Below, in pieces: positions 1 through 11,813 of a stretch of DNA of 64,000 bases. Source of the DNA: Paramacrobiotus metropolitanus (taxonomy: Eukaryota; Tardigrada; Eutardigrada; Parachela; Macrobiotidae). Below the pieces are notes generated by a model. It was not told where the DNA came from. It saw nothing but the letters and a program-made list of their open reading frames with translations, and did not search any database. The translations under genes and the position numbers were made by a program. Location: NCBI RefSeq assembly GCF_019649055.1, contig NW_026570262.1, positions 806,001 to 870,000 of the forward strand, given 5' to 3'. Numbering within the stretch: position 1 is the stretch's first letter; every line of letters starts with the position of its first letter.

Positions 1-650
1 CCAAATCTCAGTTTTTCAATATTTAATTCGCCTTTAAGAGTTTGCGGTTGTCAGCATACTGACAATTAACCAGCCTTATCGAGCAGTACCAAATGGACCG
101 CAGTAAAACTACTTATGCAACACACAATTCTGTAGCTTGAGAAGTTGCAGCTGCCACAGCGATAAAAACACAAAATGCGTTATTTGGTCAGTTTCATGCT
201 CTGTACATTAGTTTTGTAGTTACGCTTGCGGTGTTTGGCATGGAAGAAATAAATACGAATAACTCAATAACGGTACGTGGTGTTAAGGTTAAGAGTTAAG
301 ACAGAAAACTGTGGCAACTTTAGAACCAAGCTCTGTTATACACTCTAAACCAAAACAAAACAAAACAAGATTTTTTTATTCATCGATGTTGAACTACCTG
401 GATACGCTTTTGATGGGATTTTCTGATGTGGATGCCATTACTGTGTAACAAAAGCCGCCCACCAGGTTTTGTATGTTATAAACAGTGGGAATGCGCGGAA
501 CTTCCACCAAACTTACTTGATATAGAATGGTATTCCCGCGGGAGAATCTCCTCTTTGCCAATCATCCTGGGAGTAACCTAGAATGTACAAGGTTACGTTC
601 ATTTATCAAATATTATAATTTCTACACTGCGGTGTCTATAGAATGTGGTG
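1..650. other. no gene recognised
   Basis: AT-rich sequence with frequent stops in all frames. I see no exon-like stretch, RNA gene or clear repeat here. Confidence 0.4.
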
Positions 651-739
651 TTCATATTCTGCTGTAGCACAGCTGCTGCTGCCCATTAATGCATGAGCAG
701 CTACGTTTAAAGTGTCCCCGGTCCACTGCAACGGCCAAG

Positions 740-856
740 ATGCCTTTTACTTTCGCATCCAGATGGTCCGATGAGAGAAAGCTTAAGCTGGCATCCGTTA
801 ATATTGACAATAATAAGGAACAACCCCCCTCCAAAGCTGCGCCCGTTTTCAGGGTA
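740..856 (+). CDS. possible first coding exon, unrecognised
   Basis: An ATG at 740 with a purine at -3 opens a frame of 39 residues rich in Lys, Ser and Ala. It runs to an AGG|gtaaac junction at 856/857 that looks like a splice donor. The patch is more GC-rich than its flanks, as exons here usually are. If it is not spliced, the frame runs on to a stop at 985. I could not find a continuing exon or any family resemblance. It may be a first exon of an unidentified plus-strand gene or a chance frame. Confidence 0.2.
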
Positions 857-999
857 AACCTTTTACAAGCGGATATCGCTGCTTCGCGTGCAGCAGGAAG
901 TCAGGGTGCAGAAAATTACTCTGTACATATTGCAGTACTCCGCACCACGCAGACGATTGTCCACAGGGCAGTCAACAGTTTATAAATGAAATATGCTCT

Positions 1000-3900
1000 A
1001 CACTAATATTAATACTGCGATGTTAAACATCGATAAGACCATAGAAACGTTGTGGGCGAGGATCGATGCAGATTGTCTCGCCAAAGTATTTGCACTGATC
1101 CGTCCATTCATTTTAAGTTATCGGATACAGTAATTTTGCAGTCCATTGGTCAGTAAATCCCTTTAAACCATTAAAAGGCCAACTCAGATAAAAAGGAAAA
1201 AGGAAAACATCATGCAAGGAATGTGCTGGATGGTAATACACGCTTCGGCTAGTTTTTTGCATCGAGCTATTTCGAATTCGATTTCATTTAATTTAACCCG
1301 GTGTGACCGCGGAATTTTCTCAACATTGCATAGTATTCATAAATATCATTCTACGTAGTTAATGTTGTCCTTGTCATTCAGAAGGCCAAGCAACACAACG
1401 AATAATTAGCCGTACTGGTTAAAGGAAATGATGGGAAGTCATCGAAGATATCGCATAGGCTGCTCCGGAAATCATTTTCACTCAAAACTGCACCGCTCAT
1501 TTACAAGAAATCCTGACGCTGACCAGACTTGACCGCAAGGCCACACATGTCGCTTAATTGCTGACGCCGAAATGAGATAGTCATAAGCGGTATGCATTTC
1601 CAAACCAGGGAAAGCGTTTCCTACCAATAATGTCAATTTTGCAATATTTAAAAACACCATAGTTATTATTCAGCTCAAATTCATAATTGCAAACACAGTA
1701 AGATTGTGAAAATTTTAATGCTAAGCAGAAATTCGATTTCGCACTTCAGAATATATGTTACAAACTGCTGCAAGTTTAAGAAACCTCATAATAAAGCTAA
1801 TCAAAACTAGAAAACACAAACAAAAGGTTGTTTACATTAAAGTCGGAGTTATTTTGGTGTTTTCCGTACCATGGTCGTTTATTCCTTATGCAGAAGACAT
1901 TAACCGCATTTAAATTTATTTATTTTTCAAGACATCTTAAAGCGAGGAATCTTTTACTGACTTGTGAGCTTGGAAGAAGTAGTATTGTACTATTCACTAT
2001 GGTACTATCTAACCGGTTTCTTTCCAGAAACGTAAGAAACCGCTGCATGTCATTTCAGAATATGGTTCTTGTAAAGCAATAAAAAATTATCCTTCTTTTT
2101 GAATTCCTTTCTTAGCAAAACAATGAATGTAGTAATTGCAAAATCATTTATGCAAATTTTCCAAATCCAGCTATATAGCTTTTTTTAAAATCATGCTTCA
2201 GAAACGTTGCGCACTCAAATGATTGTCTTAAAATGCGCCAAAGAATATATAGAAAACGAAGTTTAACGAACACACATACTCATAATTTTTTTGTTGAATT
2301 ACATTTTTACTGTGCATTGTATTGCTAACCAAATTATTCGGTTGCTACTTTTGGACTGCATTAAATAAATCTTAATTTTAAATGTGTCTTTCCGATTCTA
2401 AATTAAAAATTAAATTAACAAGAACGGATATCTAACACATCGTGCATAAATATGTGCATAATAATTATCGTGATTACTATGGTAGTCGCGGGATACTTCT
2501 GTCAACTGGCAAGGTATATAAGAGATAAAATCTGGGAATAGACTCAGCAGCACTTTTCATGAGTTTTTTACCGGTCCCGCGCATTAGCGATACTGTATAA
2601 AGGCTGGAAATTATGTGTCTGCCGTATTTATGTGCAAACTGGTTGTAGAGTTACAAAATCTTGTTTGTATGCAAAGCTGGCCGTGAAAACATTCCAAACA
2701 ATATCTATGGCCTGCTCGTGACTTTATTCAGCGATTTTACAAATAACACTACGCGTTACGCAATACTTCTTTGTACACAGCTAACACACCTAACAGCGTT
2801 AACTTATCACCACATATGCTCTACCGAGTAGTGGTCACGAATCAGGTACAGTACTCTGTATTTGTACATAGGAATGATGGGATAATAAGATCACGTAAAA
2901 CAATTATTTATGTACAATCATGATTTTGAAATTTGCGTTATTTTCTATCCTGCGCATGCGTTGGCCAAATGATAAACCTATTGTAAAAATATGTCTCCAA
3001 ATGCACATTTTTATAAGGGAAACGATTATAAAATCGATTTAAGCCGCACAGACACCAAGTAAATTTGTGGAAATTATTCGAGTAAATACGAAACAAGTCT
3101 TTAATTTAACGACACAATTTGGTTTAATATACTGCCACGATCAGTAAAATTGCCTTTGCAATATTTATATGGTACCTTCGAAATCCCACATTGCCGATAA
3201 TATCCACGATGAGAGTGGGGCAGTATTTCCGAATTATCCATTTGCAAAATGACACGCTGTCCACGGCATGTCGTTGTTGACTTGTTTACGCAAACAAAAC
3301 CGCCACAATCAGAATCTTCCACCAAACCATGTTTTCAGGGAATTTCATCATATATCTCCGCTCCCGATATTGTCTTTGCTATCCATTCTACTCGTGGCGC
3401 AGAAGAGCGCAGAGAGATTCGACCTAAAAGAATATGTGTATATGGTTTGAATGAACTCTATCGTCTCGAGAGATGCAACAGGCATTTGGTCGGTTTCCTT
3501 ACCGCAGTTATGCCTGCCACGCTTCTTATATTTCCGCTCTGACTTTCCAAAAGGGCGCCCAGAGAGCCGCAAAACTGGCAGCTGCTTCCACTCCTTATCA
3601 GCGACAAGCTAGCTTTTTGTGCCACATTGAGCACTGAACCGAACCCGTTCCTCGTAATATTCCGTCTGCAGCATCCAAATTGCCGCCGAATTCAGGTGTA
3701 TTTGTTAATAGTGCTAAATGGACAAACAAATTGACGAGGACGTTTAAATGGCGGCCCGATTACAATAACCTGACTGCACATCCGTACAGCTTAACTAGCC
3801 TTATTCACACACCCGGCATTTTATATTGTGGTCCACAACACGATCGAGATGGTTAAACTTCGTTAAACAGCTGTCACTAGCTACGCATGGAGGAATACAT

Positions 3901-4390
3901 CATAGACATAGTGGCATAATTTCTTGCCATGGTGTACTCGTATAGCTAAATATATTTTTGAATCGAGACTACCGACAACCCCGTACGAATGAAATCGTCA
4001 TAAAAATAATTGTAATGTTATGCATTCGACTATTTCAGTGGAAAGTGCTGAACTGCATGGGAGCGAGAAAGGTCCATAAGCCGGAAATCGAACACTCTCA
4101 TTTCGCGAAGCGCCAGAACTCCATTCGAAATTTCGAATACGTAGTAATTAACGGCATAAAACGAATTTATATGGTTCAAACTCACAACCTAAAAAAGTTA
4201 AAATGGTAGGGTAGTCAAACTCAATATGACTAAAAGTTTTACGTTTTGTTCACATAATATCAACCTCTTTTCTTACATGATACAAAACAATTGAGTCATA
4301 TATCTATAGTCTGCGCAAAACAGCAAACTGAGCGTAATATTTTCAATTTTTTATCATTCAGGTACTTTAACTCTCACCAAAGAAAAAACA
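1000..4390. other. no gene supported
   Basis: Mostly AT-rich, with short frames on both strands. A GC-richer patch at about 3240-3610 holds overlapping open frames on both strands and a hydrophobic ATG-started stretch on the minus strand at 3330. No splice model there convinced me. No repeat family was recognised. Confidence 0.3.
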
Positions 4391-4397
4391 CAACACT

Positions 4398-4403
4398 TTT
4401 ATT
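4398..4403 (-). terminator. polyadenylation signal AATAAA for the SLC25A35-like gene
   Basis: The plus strand reads tttatt, which is AATAAA on the minus strand, about 180 bases past the stop codon of the carrier gene. Confidence 0.4.
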
Positions 4404-4581
4404 TTTTCCACAATGAGCAAAACATGAACGTTAATCCATCCTACTCAAGTCTTGAAAGAATAAAATTCAACACAATCTCCACTCACTATACAAAGTTTTT
4501 TGCCGAATGTGACAGATAAAACCTTAAAAGAGCAAAGGATAAAATATTAAGTATTCTGAAAAACGAAGCCATGTCGGCGCC

Positions 4582-5889
4582 TTATCCGGGCGCAGTCGGA
4601 AAGGTGGCAAAATAAAACTTTCTCAATTCATCCCAAAAAAGTAAGCTGAAGATGGTATGAGGTGCCAACCGAAGAAAAACTGCTGTCCAGCCTTTATAAA
4701 AACCCAATGGGCCTTCTTTTCTCAATACTTTGGCCACGCAATCAAGGAAGCCGGAATAAAACGTCCCACGTCCGCTGGCATCCACAGGCTGGTTGTAAAG
4801 GCGCAACGAAACCACGTCGAAAGGCGTCATGAACACTGTCACAGACAAACTGGAGATGCAGGTGGCCAAAAAAGTGCATTTCCAGTCATGCGGACCAAAA
4901 TGCTGAAACCATTGCCAAGTGAGAATTCCATGAGGAGATAGAATTTATCAGTGATGAATCAAAGCTTACGAAATGCTTCTCCAGCCATTCTTTGCTCAGG
5001 GAGAATGTTGCCAGCTGCGAGGACGATCCAGCCATAACCTGATCAAACAACAACATGCACAAATCCAAGGTATGTATATTAGAAAACAAATAAAACCTGC
5101 TCTTCTTTGCCGTAAACGCCACATAGACTGGAAACGGACGCACTGACGATACACAAAATGCAAACGCAGTTACCCGCGGAACTGCACCGGAAACACCGCG
5201 CCACAGACCAACAACTCCATGCAGTCCATAAATCGAACGGAATGCTTGCAACATGCTGCTGTGATGGTGCTGATGACCAACAGCGATTTCCCGACTAGCT
5301 TCGGCTTGCAAGTGGGTTTTCACCTGCAATAGTAATATTCAGTAACCCAATCCATGTATGCGGACATAATGCGGTGGCATTTAATAATAATTATACTACG
5401 TAACATGACAGCATCCGCACCAAATATAAAGGGCTGGCAAGACTGGCTCCGATGCAGCCTACGAAAAAATTGAACTTCGAGTAAGTTTTGTCAAAATAAC
5501 GAAATGCACAAAATTACCTGCAAGGGCCCCTGCAAGAACCGAGCGCCAGAAACTCTTGCTTCCGTCGGGTTTGCTGGTAATGCCGGCGTTGATACATATT
5601 TGGTATGTTCCCAAACGGGTCCCGTTCATAACAAACTGGTACCAGATGGCCGGCACGAGGCCTTTCTGCAGCGCCAGCAAGCCCTCTTTTTCACCCACAG
5701 TGTAGAAGGCGTGCAACACATTCCTGTAATGCACCTACATGAACACTCCAGCTGAACGGAACCAACTGTCAAAGCAAACAAAGCCAACATTAGTGCAAGT
5801 GCCCTCAGACGTATTAACAGTGCACAGCTTACTTTGTACTGGCCGCGTGATGCTAATTCGCCCTGTAACTGCATGCGGGTTTTGGCAAC
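4582..5889 (-). CDS. SLC25A35: mitochondrial carrier, SLC25A34/35 type (5' exon not found)
   Basis: Inner-membrane carrier of the SLC25 family; the transported substrate of the 34/35 subgroup is not settled. Six exons read in phase on the minus strand: 5833-5889, 5518-5734, 5421-5458, 5174-5323, 4970-5038 and 4582-4902 (stop). The product matches human SLC25A35 along its length, with the subgroup motifs MQLQGEL, HYRNVLHAF, VKTHLQA, AVGHQ, RLYNQP and GPLGFYKG. It shows three repeat units with a degenerate PxDxxxxR signature (TPFDVVSLR in the third). The first located exon begins at VAKTR, so about 20-25 N-terminal residues ending in the first carrier signature are missing. I scanned upstream to about 6.9 kb without finding them. 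The 38-base exon 5421-5458 is unusually short. The gene is divergent to the RMDN3-like gene. Confidence 0.9.
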
Positions 5890-5899
5890 CTGAAAACGT

Positions 5900-6940
5900 T
5901 AAGAACAAGTTTATAGCGGGTGGACAGCTTGGAATTATGGTATTAACAATTACTTGTAGAACTGCAATGATTATGATGAGAAGAGTAGAACTGCAACGAT
6001 TCCTGAATGAGAAGAAACTCAGCTGACAAACCAATGTTTGCACCACTTTCACCCAAAGAGTCTCTCGCCAGCCAGTGCCACCAACTGCCAGAAAATTCGT
6101 TATATGCATGTTCTTTGCACCAGGATCTAATTCTCCCTGTCTGATGGGGCTTGCAACCAAAACTTGGAAGAAGAGGGGTTCTGAGTATGATCTATCCAAC
6201 AATATTGTAGAATTCAACACACAGGAAGGGTGTGAGCTGCCTGTACACTTCCTTTCTACAGCTCGTACAAAGTTCTTCAAGTAGTAGCAAGCCACTGGAA
6301 GCCACCCAACATAAACCGTTACATAACAGTACTTACACAAACGACAGTAACAATAAACTTATAAAAGTAACGAGACGAGTTAAGCGAGAACGAGTCAGCA
6401 GAGGTGCAGAGTATATTATTAGCCCCAGTATATTTAACTACCCCGGTAGTGCTGTCGGCTTCCCATTTCCGGGGGGTATAACGACTACTCACACGAGGAG
6501 TGGCAAGTGTTCCGTGAGGTGGTTGCTTAAGCGACCACAGCAATTGCTGCTACCGCACCAGATGCAATGGTTTCGTTGTTTTTCAAACCAGGGATCGTAA
6601 GGGAAGCAGGGATGTGTGCGGAGTCTGTGGTCTGTGACTCTGTGGAGCCTGACAGTGGCGTGAATCGCTTTCGCTTTACACTAATCTTTAGACCTTATGT
6701 CCTTATGGCTGAAAATTTTATTTTTAATTTTTTTATGCTTGTGGTTTAATTTTAGAGCGGTATTTTTTAATATTTATGGTTGATTATGTTCAGGCATTAT
6801 ACAAAATAAGCCCAGCATGAGAGACTTTTGTTGAGGCGTTCACAAGCAAATACCGAAATATGCTGATCGGTTCCTCCAACTGAATGGGAGACTAGAGATA
6901 TGCCGCTGGCCCGCTAGCGTAGTCTTGATCTGTTTTCAGA
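5900..6940. promoter_or_regulatory. shared upstream region of the divergent SLC25A35 and RMDN3 genes
   Basis: About 1 kb between two divergently oriented genes. It should contain the missing first carrier exon and both 5' UTRs and promoters. No TATA box in a convincing place was seen. Placement is inferred from gene orientation only. Confidence 0.35.
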
Positions 6941-9297
6941 ATGGCGGCCCACGAGCATGTTCGCGGCATTCTGACTTCATCCGGTTTCGGTGCTCCATCG
7001 GAGCCTATAAGTGGCGCCACCGGCGCAGAGGATGATCTGTCCATTTCGAGATTCTGGCGTCTCATTCCGCCTCCTGATCGGAAGTTGCTAATGGTCGGGG
7101 TATCCGCCATGGGGATTGGGTTGGTGGTTGGAGGCACTTCGGTGTATTTCTACCGCCGATGGACGGCTTCCATGCAGCAGGAACGCGTGGAGGCTCTGTC
7201 CCGCTCCCTGAGTGGCGTGTACGAGGAACTGCGCAGTCTGCAGCAGGGAATGGTCCGTGTGCAGGAGAGTCTGACGCAGATGAACCGCGATCCGTTACAG
7301 GATGGGCAAAAGCGACGGAGACCACGGCGGTTGCAGTTCTACGATTCCGATTCGGATGACGGTTCTGTTTACCTGTCGGCGGACGACGAAAAACTGGAAA
7401 AACGCCAATTGAAACCCATTCTGAAGAAACGTCTCTCTAACGGACATGTGGAGGTGGATGGGGTAGCGTTCCATGTGCCAGCCGAGAACGGCGATATTGG
7501 CAGTATCAACCAAGGATTGTCCATTGCGGGCATGTTGCCGGCCTCTCCGCTGGCTTCGCCTACCAGCGATGATGACGATGTCTACGAAGACGCTCTTCAG
7601 GATGGTTTTGATGAAGGCGTACGTCAGGATTTGATTTTCGAAAAAGAGTTTGAACATATGAGGTACGTGGCAGTTTTTCCTGAATTTCTAACAGCTGTGC
7701 TCAGTAGTCAGCTGGAAGTTTTGTGTATAGTTGGTTCTTCGTTATGGTTTGTGCATTGGTTACTGTTGGTTAATTTGTTTATCTGTGAGCACTTAGCAGT
7801 TAGCAGTAATTTTAAGATTTGGCTTTGGTTATTTTTCTTTGTGCTAGTGCCATTTTTCTAAATGTGCCATTTTTCGGGCGGTGTCATTTTTCTAAATGTG
7901 CACGGCTCCCGCTGTTTTCACACAAATGATTAATGGATATTTTCGTTCCGAAAGAATGATATGGAATTATTACATGAAACAGGTATTTATTTGTTTTACA
8001 CTAATTAAAATTAACATTTAATATCTTAATGTTGTACGTGAATAATTTTTTTCTCTCAACTGTGAATTTGAATCGTTCGTGATTCAGTGTAGTTCATTTT
8101 TTCTGTGGTAAGTGTAATTTTCACGCTTTTATTTTGCACCACAAATCGGGAGGTTGAATTAATAATTTACCTAATTTCCGTAACGTGTATGGAATCCGAT
8201 GCCTTGGCGATTTTATCAGTGTGGAATTGATGAACATTTCATTTTGTGTAAGTTAAAAAATGATACAGACCTCATTAAACAGGCTTAATTAATGACGAAA
8301 CTAATTATAAGCTGGCTGTTTTCAAGGCTTTCTAATGGTTGCAGAGGCGATAGCGGACAGGCGACTGACACCCCGGTACGCCCAACTCCTTTCGATGCCA
8401 TCGATATGATCTTGGATGCGTCAGTATCCAATGAACAAGTAACGCAGGCACTGGAGTTGATCAAATCGAAGCAACCGACGTTTGGAGAAGATCCTGAATA
8501 TTTGTGGCGTCTCGCCAAGGCCACATTCATCTATGGTAACCAGTGTCTGAAACATGACGTTCCATCGCGCATTGCGTTAATGAAGGAAGCCAAACAGTAT
8601 GCTGATGCGGCACGCAAGTTGAACAATTCGCATCCCGACGTGTTGAAATGGTGCGCATTAACGACCGGTGGATTGGCGCGTTATGCCGAAACAACCCAGA
8701 AGATCAATTATGGCCTGGCGACAAGGGACTTGTTGCAGCAGGCCCTGGACTTGCGCCCCAACGATGCGTCATTGCATCATATTTTGGGCAGATGGAATTA
8801 TGAGATTTCCCAACTGGGATGGGTGGAACGAACTGCTGTGCGAGCGATTTTCGGGAAATACGCCCAAGTAACGGTGGAGGATGCGAAACGGTGCTTTCTC
8901 GAGGCGGAGAAACTGAAGCCAAAGATGTTCAAAAGCAATATGTACTACATTGCCAAGGTGAGTGTTAATATTGTTATTCTTACAGGCTTCTTATTATTCA
9001 AAACATATAGTTGTGAGATTTGCACTTTTTTCAGTTTATTGTGGCTTATTTTTGTTCGCTGGTTTTGCAGGATGCTATGCCGCTTTAGCCTCTTATTAAA
9101 GTGCTTTCTCACATTATATTATCATGGTTTTGCACGTCATGTGTGCAATCATTCTTTCGTCTTTGCAGTGTTTTGCACAGCAGGGGAACAAATCCGAAGC
9201 CAGGAAGTGGCTAACGGAAGCGCTAAGCGTAGAGCGGTTATGTGTGGAAGATGAGCAGTGTGACGTCGATATTCAGGAACTAATGGTACAATTGTGA
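6941..9297 (+). CDS. RMDN3: regulator of microtubule dynamics protein 3-like (PTPIP51) ER-mitochondria tether
   Basis: RMDN3/PTPIP51 sits in the outer mitochondrial membrane, binds VAPA/VAPB on the ER through an FFAT motif, and carries lipid through its TPR domain. Three exons read in phase: 6941-7662, 8345-8957 and 9169-9297 (stop), giving 487 residues (human 470). In order they show an N-terminal membrane helix at about residues 49-72, a coiled coil at 76-116, an acidic stretch DSDSDDGS, then VYLSADD at about 143-149. This last motif matches the phospho-FFAT of human PTPIP51 (VYFTASS). The C-terminal half is the RMDN TPR domain, with LWRLAKATF, LGRWNYEIS and the final ARKWLTEAL. The start ATG has an A at -3 relaxed context and gives the family-typical N-terminus. 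RMDN1/2 are less likely because they lack the FFAT segment. Confidence 0.9.
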
Positions 9298-9800
9298 TAC
9301 TGTGTGACTTTGTCTGACAAATGGAGAGTTTCAGTTGTTTTTGGTTTTAAACAAATTTTATAGAGTAGCATGCGCTTTTTGCTGCAGCGTTATGTATGTT
9401 CGAGCGCAGTGTTAACTTCATACTTGCATACCTGCGATGGCTCTGGATAAATCCGCGCAGTCCTTTTTTGCTTTGCTTCGAAAAACTATTTTGATTTTAT
9501 TGGCGGTTTATCGTTAGCATCCCAGTGATATTGAAAAGAAACTGCTGTTTGTTTCCTGTGCTACTACCAGTATTTAAGTTCGGGTATTAATAAGATTGCT
9601 ATCCATGGAGTATTGTTGTCTGGAAGTATCTTTGTATGAAGGAAATCTGAACAAATTCCAAAGTGTTATCCGTTTAGTGACTTCTACTCTAGCCTTAGAG
9701 TAACAAACTTTTATTTATGCCATGATATGGGTTTGATTTAGGTGGTTCACAGACGGTGAAAAAACACAGCAGCACCCATTTTTCGAAAAATGTACGTAAA
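9298..9800. other. convergent 3' region
   Basis: Non-coding sequence between the stop of the RMDN3-like gene (plus) and the 3' end of the Ly6-like gene (minus). It probably holds the 3' UTRs. Nothing else was recognised. Confidence 0.4.
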
Positions 9801-9801
9801 G

Positions 9802-9807
9802 TTTATT
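9802..9807 (-). terminator. polyadenylation signal AATAAA for the Ly6-like gene
   Basis: Plus strand reads tttatt (AATAAA on minus), about 140 bases past the stop codon at 9943. Confidence 0.4.
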
Positions 9808-9942
9808 GACGTCTTTTGGAAAAAGGGGAACGAAAAACAAAACGGTCATCGTCCATCGGTGCTTTGAAGCAGTATCCCTGCAGGACAATGGACACTATTT
9901 GCATCAAAAATATTTGTACAAAATTGGGTATTAATTCTTGTT

Positions 9943-11306
9943 TTAAGGAACAGTTCTATAGATAATCCACGTGACGATGCCGATTAACAAGCCGAACTGC
10001 ATTTTCATGGCAGAGCCTCCGTTACAAAGGGAGTGATCGCAGTTGCATGTTTCTTCGTTAGTGCTAGGGTTGGTGTTGCACTCGTCCTTTCCGCTTCCGG
10101 TCAAACCTCCTCGTTTGTTGCATCCGCGCGTAACATTATAAACTGAATAGGTATAAACAGGAAGAAAAATATTAAACTACATACAACTGCATACTTATAT
10201 ATACTATAATATTTATTAAACTTCATGCAACTGCTTCTGCAAAAGTTGAAGTATCTGTAGACTCTTCCAGGTACAAGAATGTGCGTTTAGTAACCTCTCG
10301 GAATTATACTTTACATTAATAATCTGCCAATTTTACACTAGCTGATGCTTTGCGTATCACTTACATGGGTCTTGCAGCATCGTAGTCTTGAAGCAGGCTC
10401 CGTAGGTGATACCGTCTGCCGAAGGCTTGAACTCCGCGCATGCTAAAATAAAACAATTATAACAGTACGAACGAGTAAATGGCATGTATAACTAAATTTA
10501 TCCAGCGCACCATTTTTGTTCTGTGTTTCTTGCCATTTATGGTATGATAACATAGCTAGGTTTTTGAGTTAACAGGCCATTTAAACCATGATTATAGCGA
10601 ATGAATACAATATATAAAAATTAATAATTATGCGATCATATAAGGTTCAAGGTTGTTATCAGATTTTGTAGCTGGTCTTGTATAACGTATGCTATGCACA
10701 CTTAAAATTTACATAATTATTTAATGGATTTACTATTTATAGTATATCTCACTGCAGTATTTATAATTTTTGTTTTGGACAGTTTACCTGTTCTTAAAAT
10801 TAACATTTAATCAAAGGTGACAATTTCCTAAAGAGCTTCTTGAATTGTTCAATTGGTGGACATTACTAAGCCCATAGTTTATCTGCAAAACTGTACAGAA
10901 TTGCCGAAATTTGCTATTTAACTTATAGTATCAACTACTATATGTGTTATACTTTGCAGATGGGCAGGGTTTGGTTCTACACAGCAGTCAATTCTGTTCC
11001 CACAGGAAGGCATTGATGGGTGGCATACGTAGCACTGAAATGTCGACTTGTCTGCAAATAAGAATTCAGTTTTTAGCAAAAACTTTGCAATGCGGGAGTC
11101 GTACTCGGTTTTGCATCCACGATCCAGAGAATGTACTCGTTAATGAATGTACGGATGTTGCAAGACTACTTAGTAATTGTGTAATCAGGATTTTGTACAT
11201 TACCTCTAAAATTTGGTTCCGGGTTTTCGATAACAGCGACATCTTTTTCGGCTAGGGATAGCCCGGCTAAAGTCCCGAAAACGTACAAAAGCATTAAGAG
11301 GGCCAT
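9943..11306 (-). CDS. Ly6/uPAR-type three-finger protein, GPI-anchored (Quiver/Sleepless-like)
   Basis: Four exons read in phase: 11204-11306, 10953-11051, 10365-10442 and 9943-10142, giving 159 residues. The N-terminus is a signal peptide (MALLMLLYVFGTLAGLSLA). The three-finger core starts with FQCYVC and ends with CNCDHSLCNG, the classical C-terminal Ly6 signature. It has about 14 cysteines, including a CC pair after GNRID. A hydrophobic tail (FGLLIGIVTWIIY) after CNGGS is typical of a GPI-attachment signal. Family members act at the outer cell surface, for example on nicotinic receptors and potassium channels in the insect Quiver/Sleepless group. The specific partner here cannot be read from sequence. 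All four junctions keep phase 1. The frame is not visible as one open frame because each exon is short. Confidence 0.85.
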
Positions 11307-11309
11307 TTC

Positions 11310-11719
11310 CGGACGTTCTCACTAGAATACTGCCCCTCCACAGTAACTGTGTATCACGTTGGTAATAAACGATCGAAAACTGCAACAACCATGCACGCTC
11401 TGTCAGCTCCTAACAAGCACTAATTACCCGATTATTTTCTTATCTGTCGACAGTTGTGTTGTAGATAATCAGTTTGTTATCACTTCCCGTGCGATTAACT
11501 GACAATACGTACTGTGCGTACATGTATGCATAATACATATATTATTCAGTAACATGAACATGAAGCACCGAGCAATTCACGGATAATGATTATGGCCCGG
11601 ATAGATAATTTTTACGAAGTAGCCTATCGTTGTATGTACATATATCTTTTTAAACTAACAGCTGTAATATTCGCGGGTAGATATCGAGCTTCGATAATTT
11701 GAGATCCGCCTTCTTTTAC
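11310..11719. other. upstream region of the Ly6-like gene
   Basis: No coding exon was seen. It is the presumed 5' UTR and promoter of the minus-strand Ly6-like gene; no core promoter element was recognised. Confidence 0.3.
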
Positions 11720-11781
11720 GTCTGCGCGACAGTCAAATGTGCATATGAGTACTCATATGCACATTTGACTGTCGCGCAGAC
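11720..11781. repeat. 62-bp perfect palindrome
   Basis: Two 31-base arms with no spacer, the left beginning gtctgcgcgacagtc and the centre at gagtactc. The arms are perfectly complementary. A second palindrome follows after two bases. Confidence 0.9.
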
Positions 11782-11783
11782 TT

Positions 11784-11813
11784 AAATACTTAATTACTAG
11801 TAATTAAGTATTT
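11784..11813. repeat. 30-bp perfect palindrome
   Basis: Arms aaatacttaattact and its exact reverse complement with no spacer. It lies immediately right of the 62-bp palindrome. Confidence 0.9.

Noticed and set aside
3101-3330. Minus-strand ATG at 3330 opening a hydrophobic, signal-peptide-like stretch (MVWWKILIVAVLFA)
   Set aside because: To continue it needs introns of only about 33-40 bases, shorter than any other intron in the window, and the product resembles nothing.
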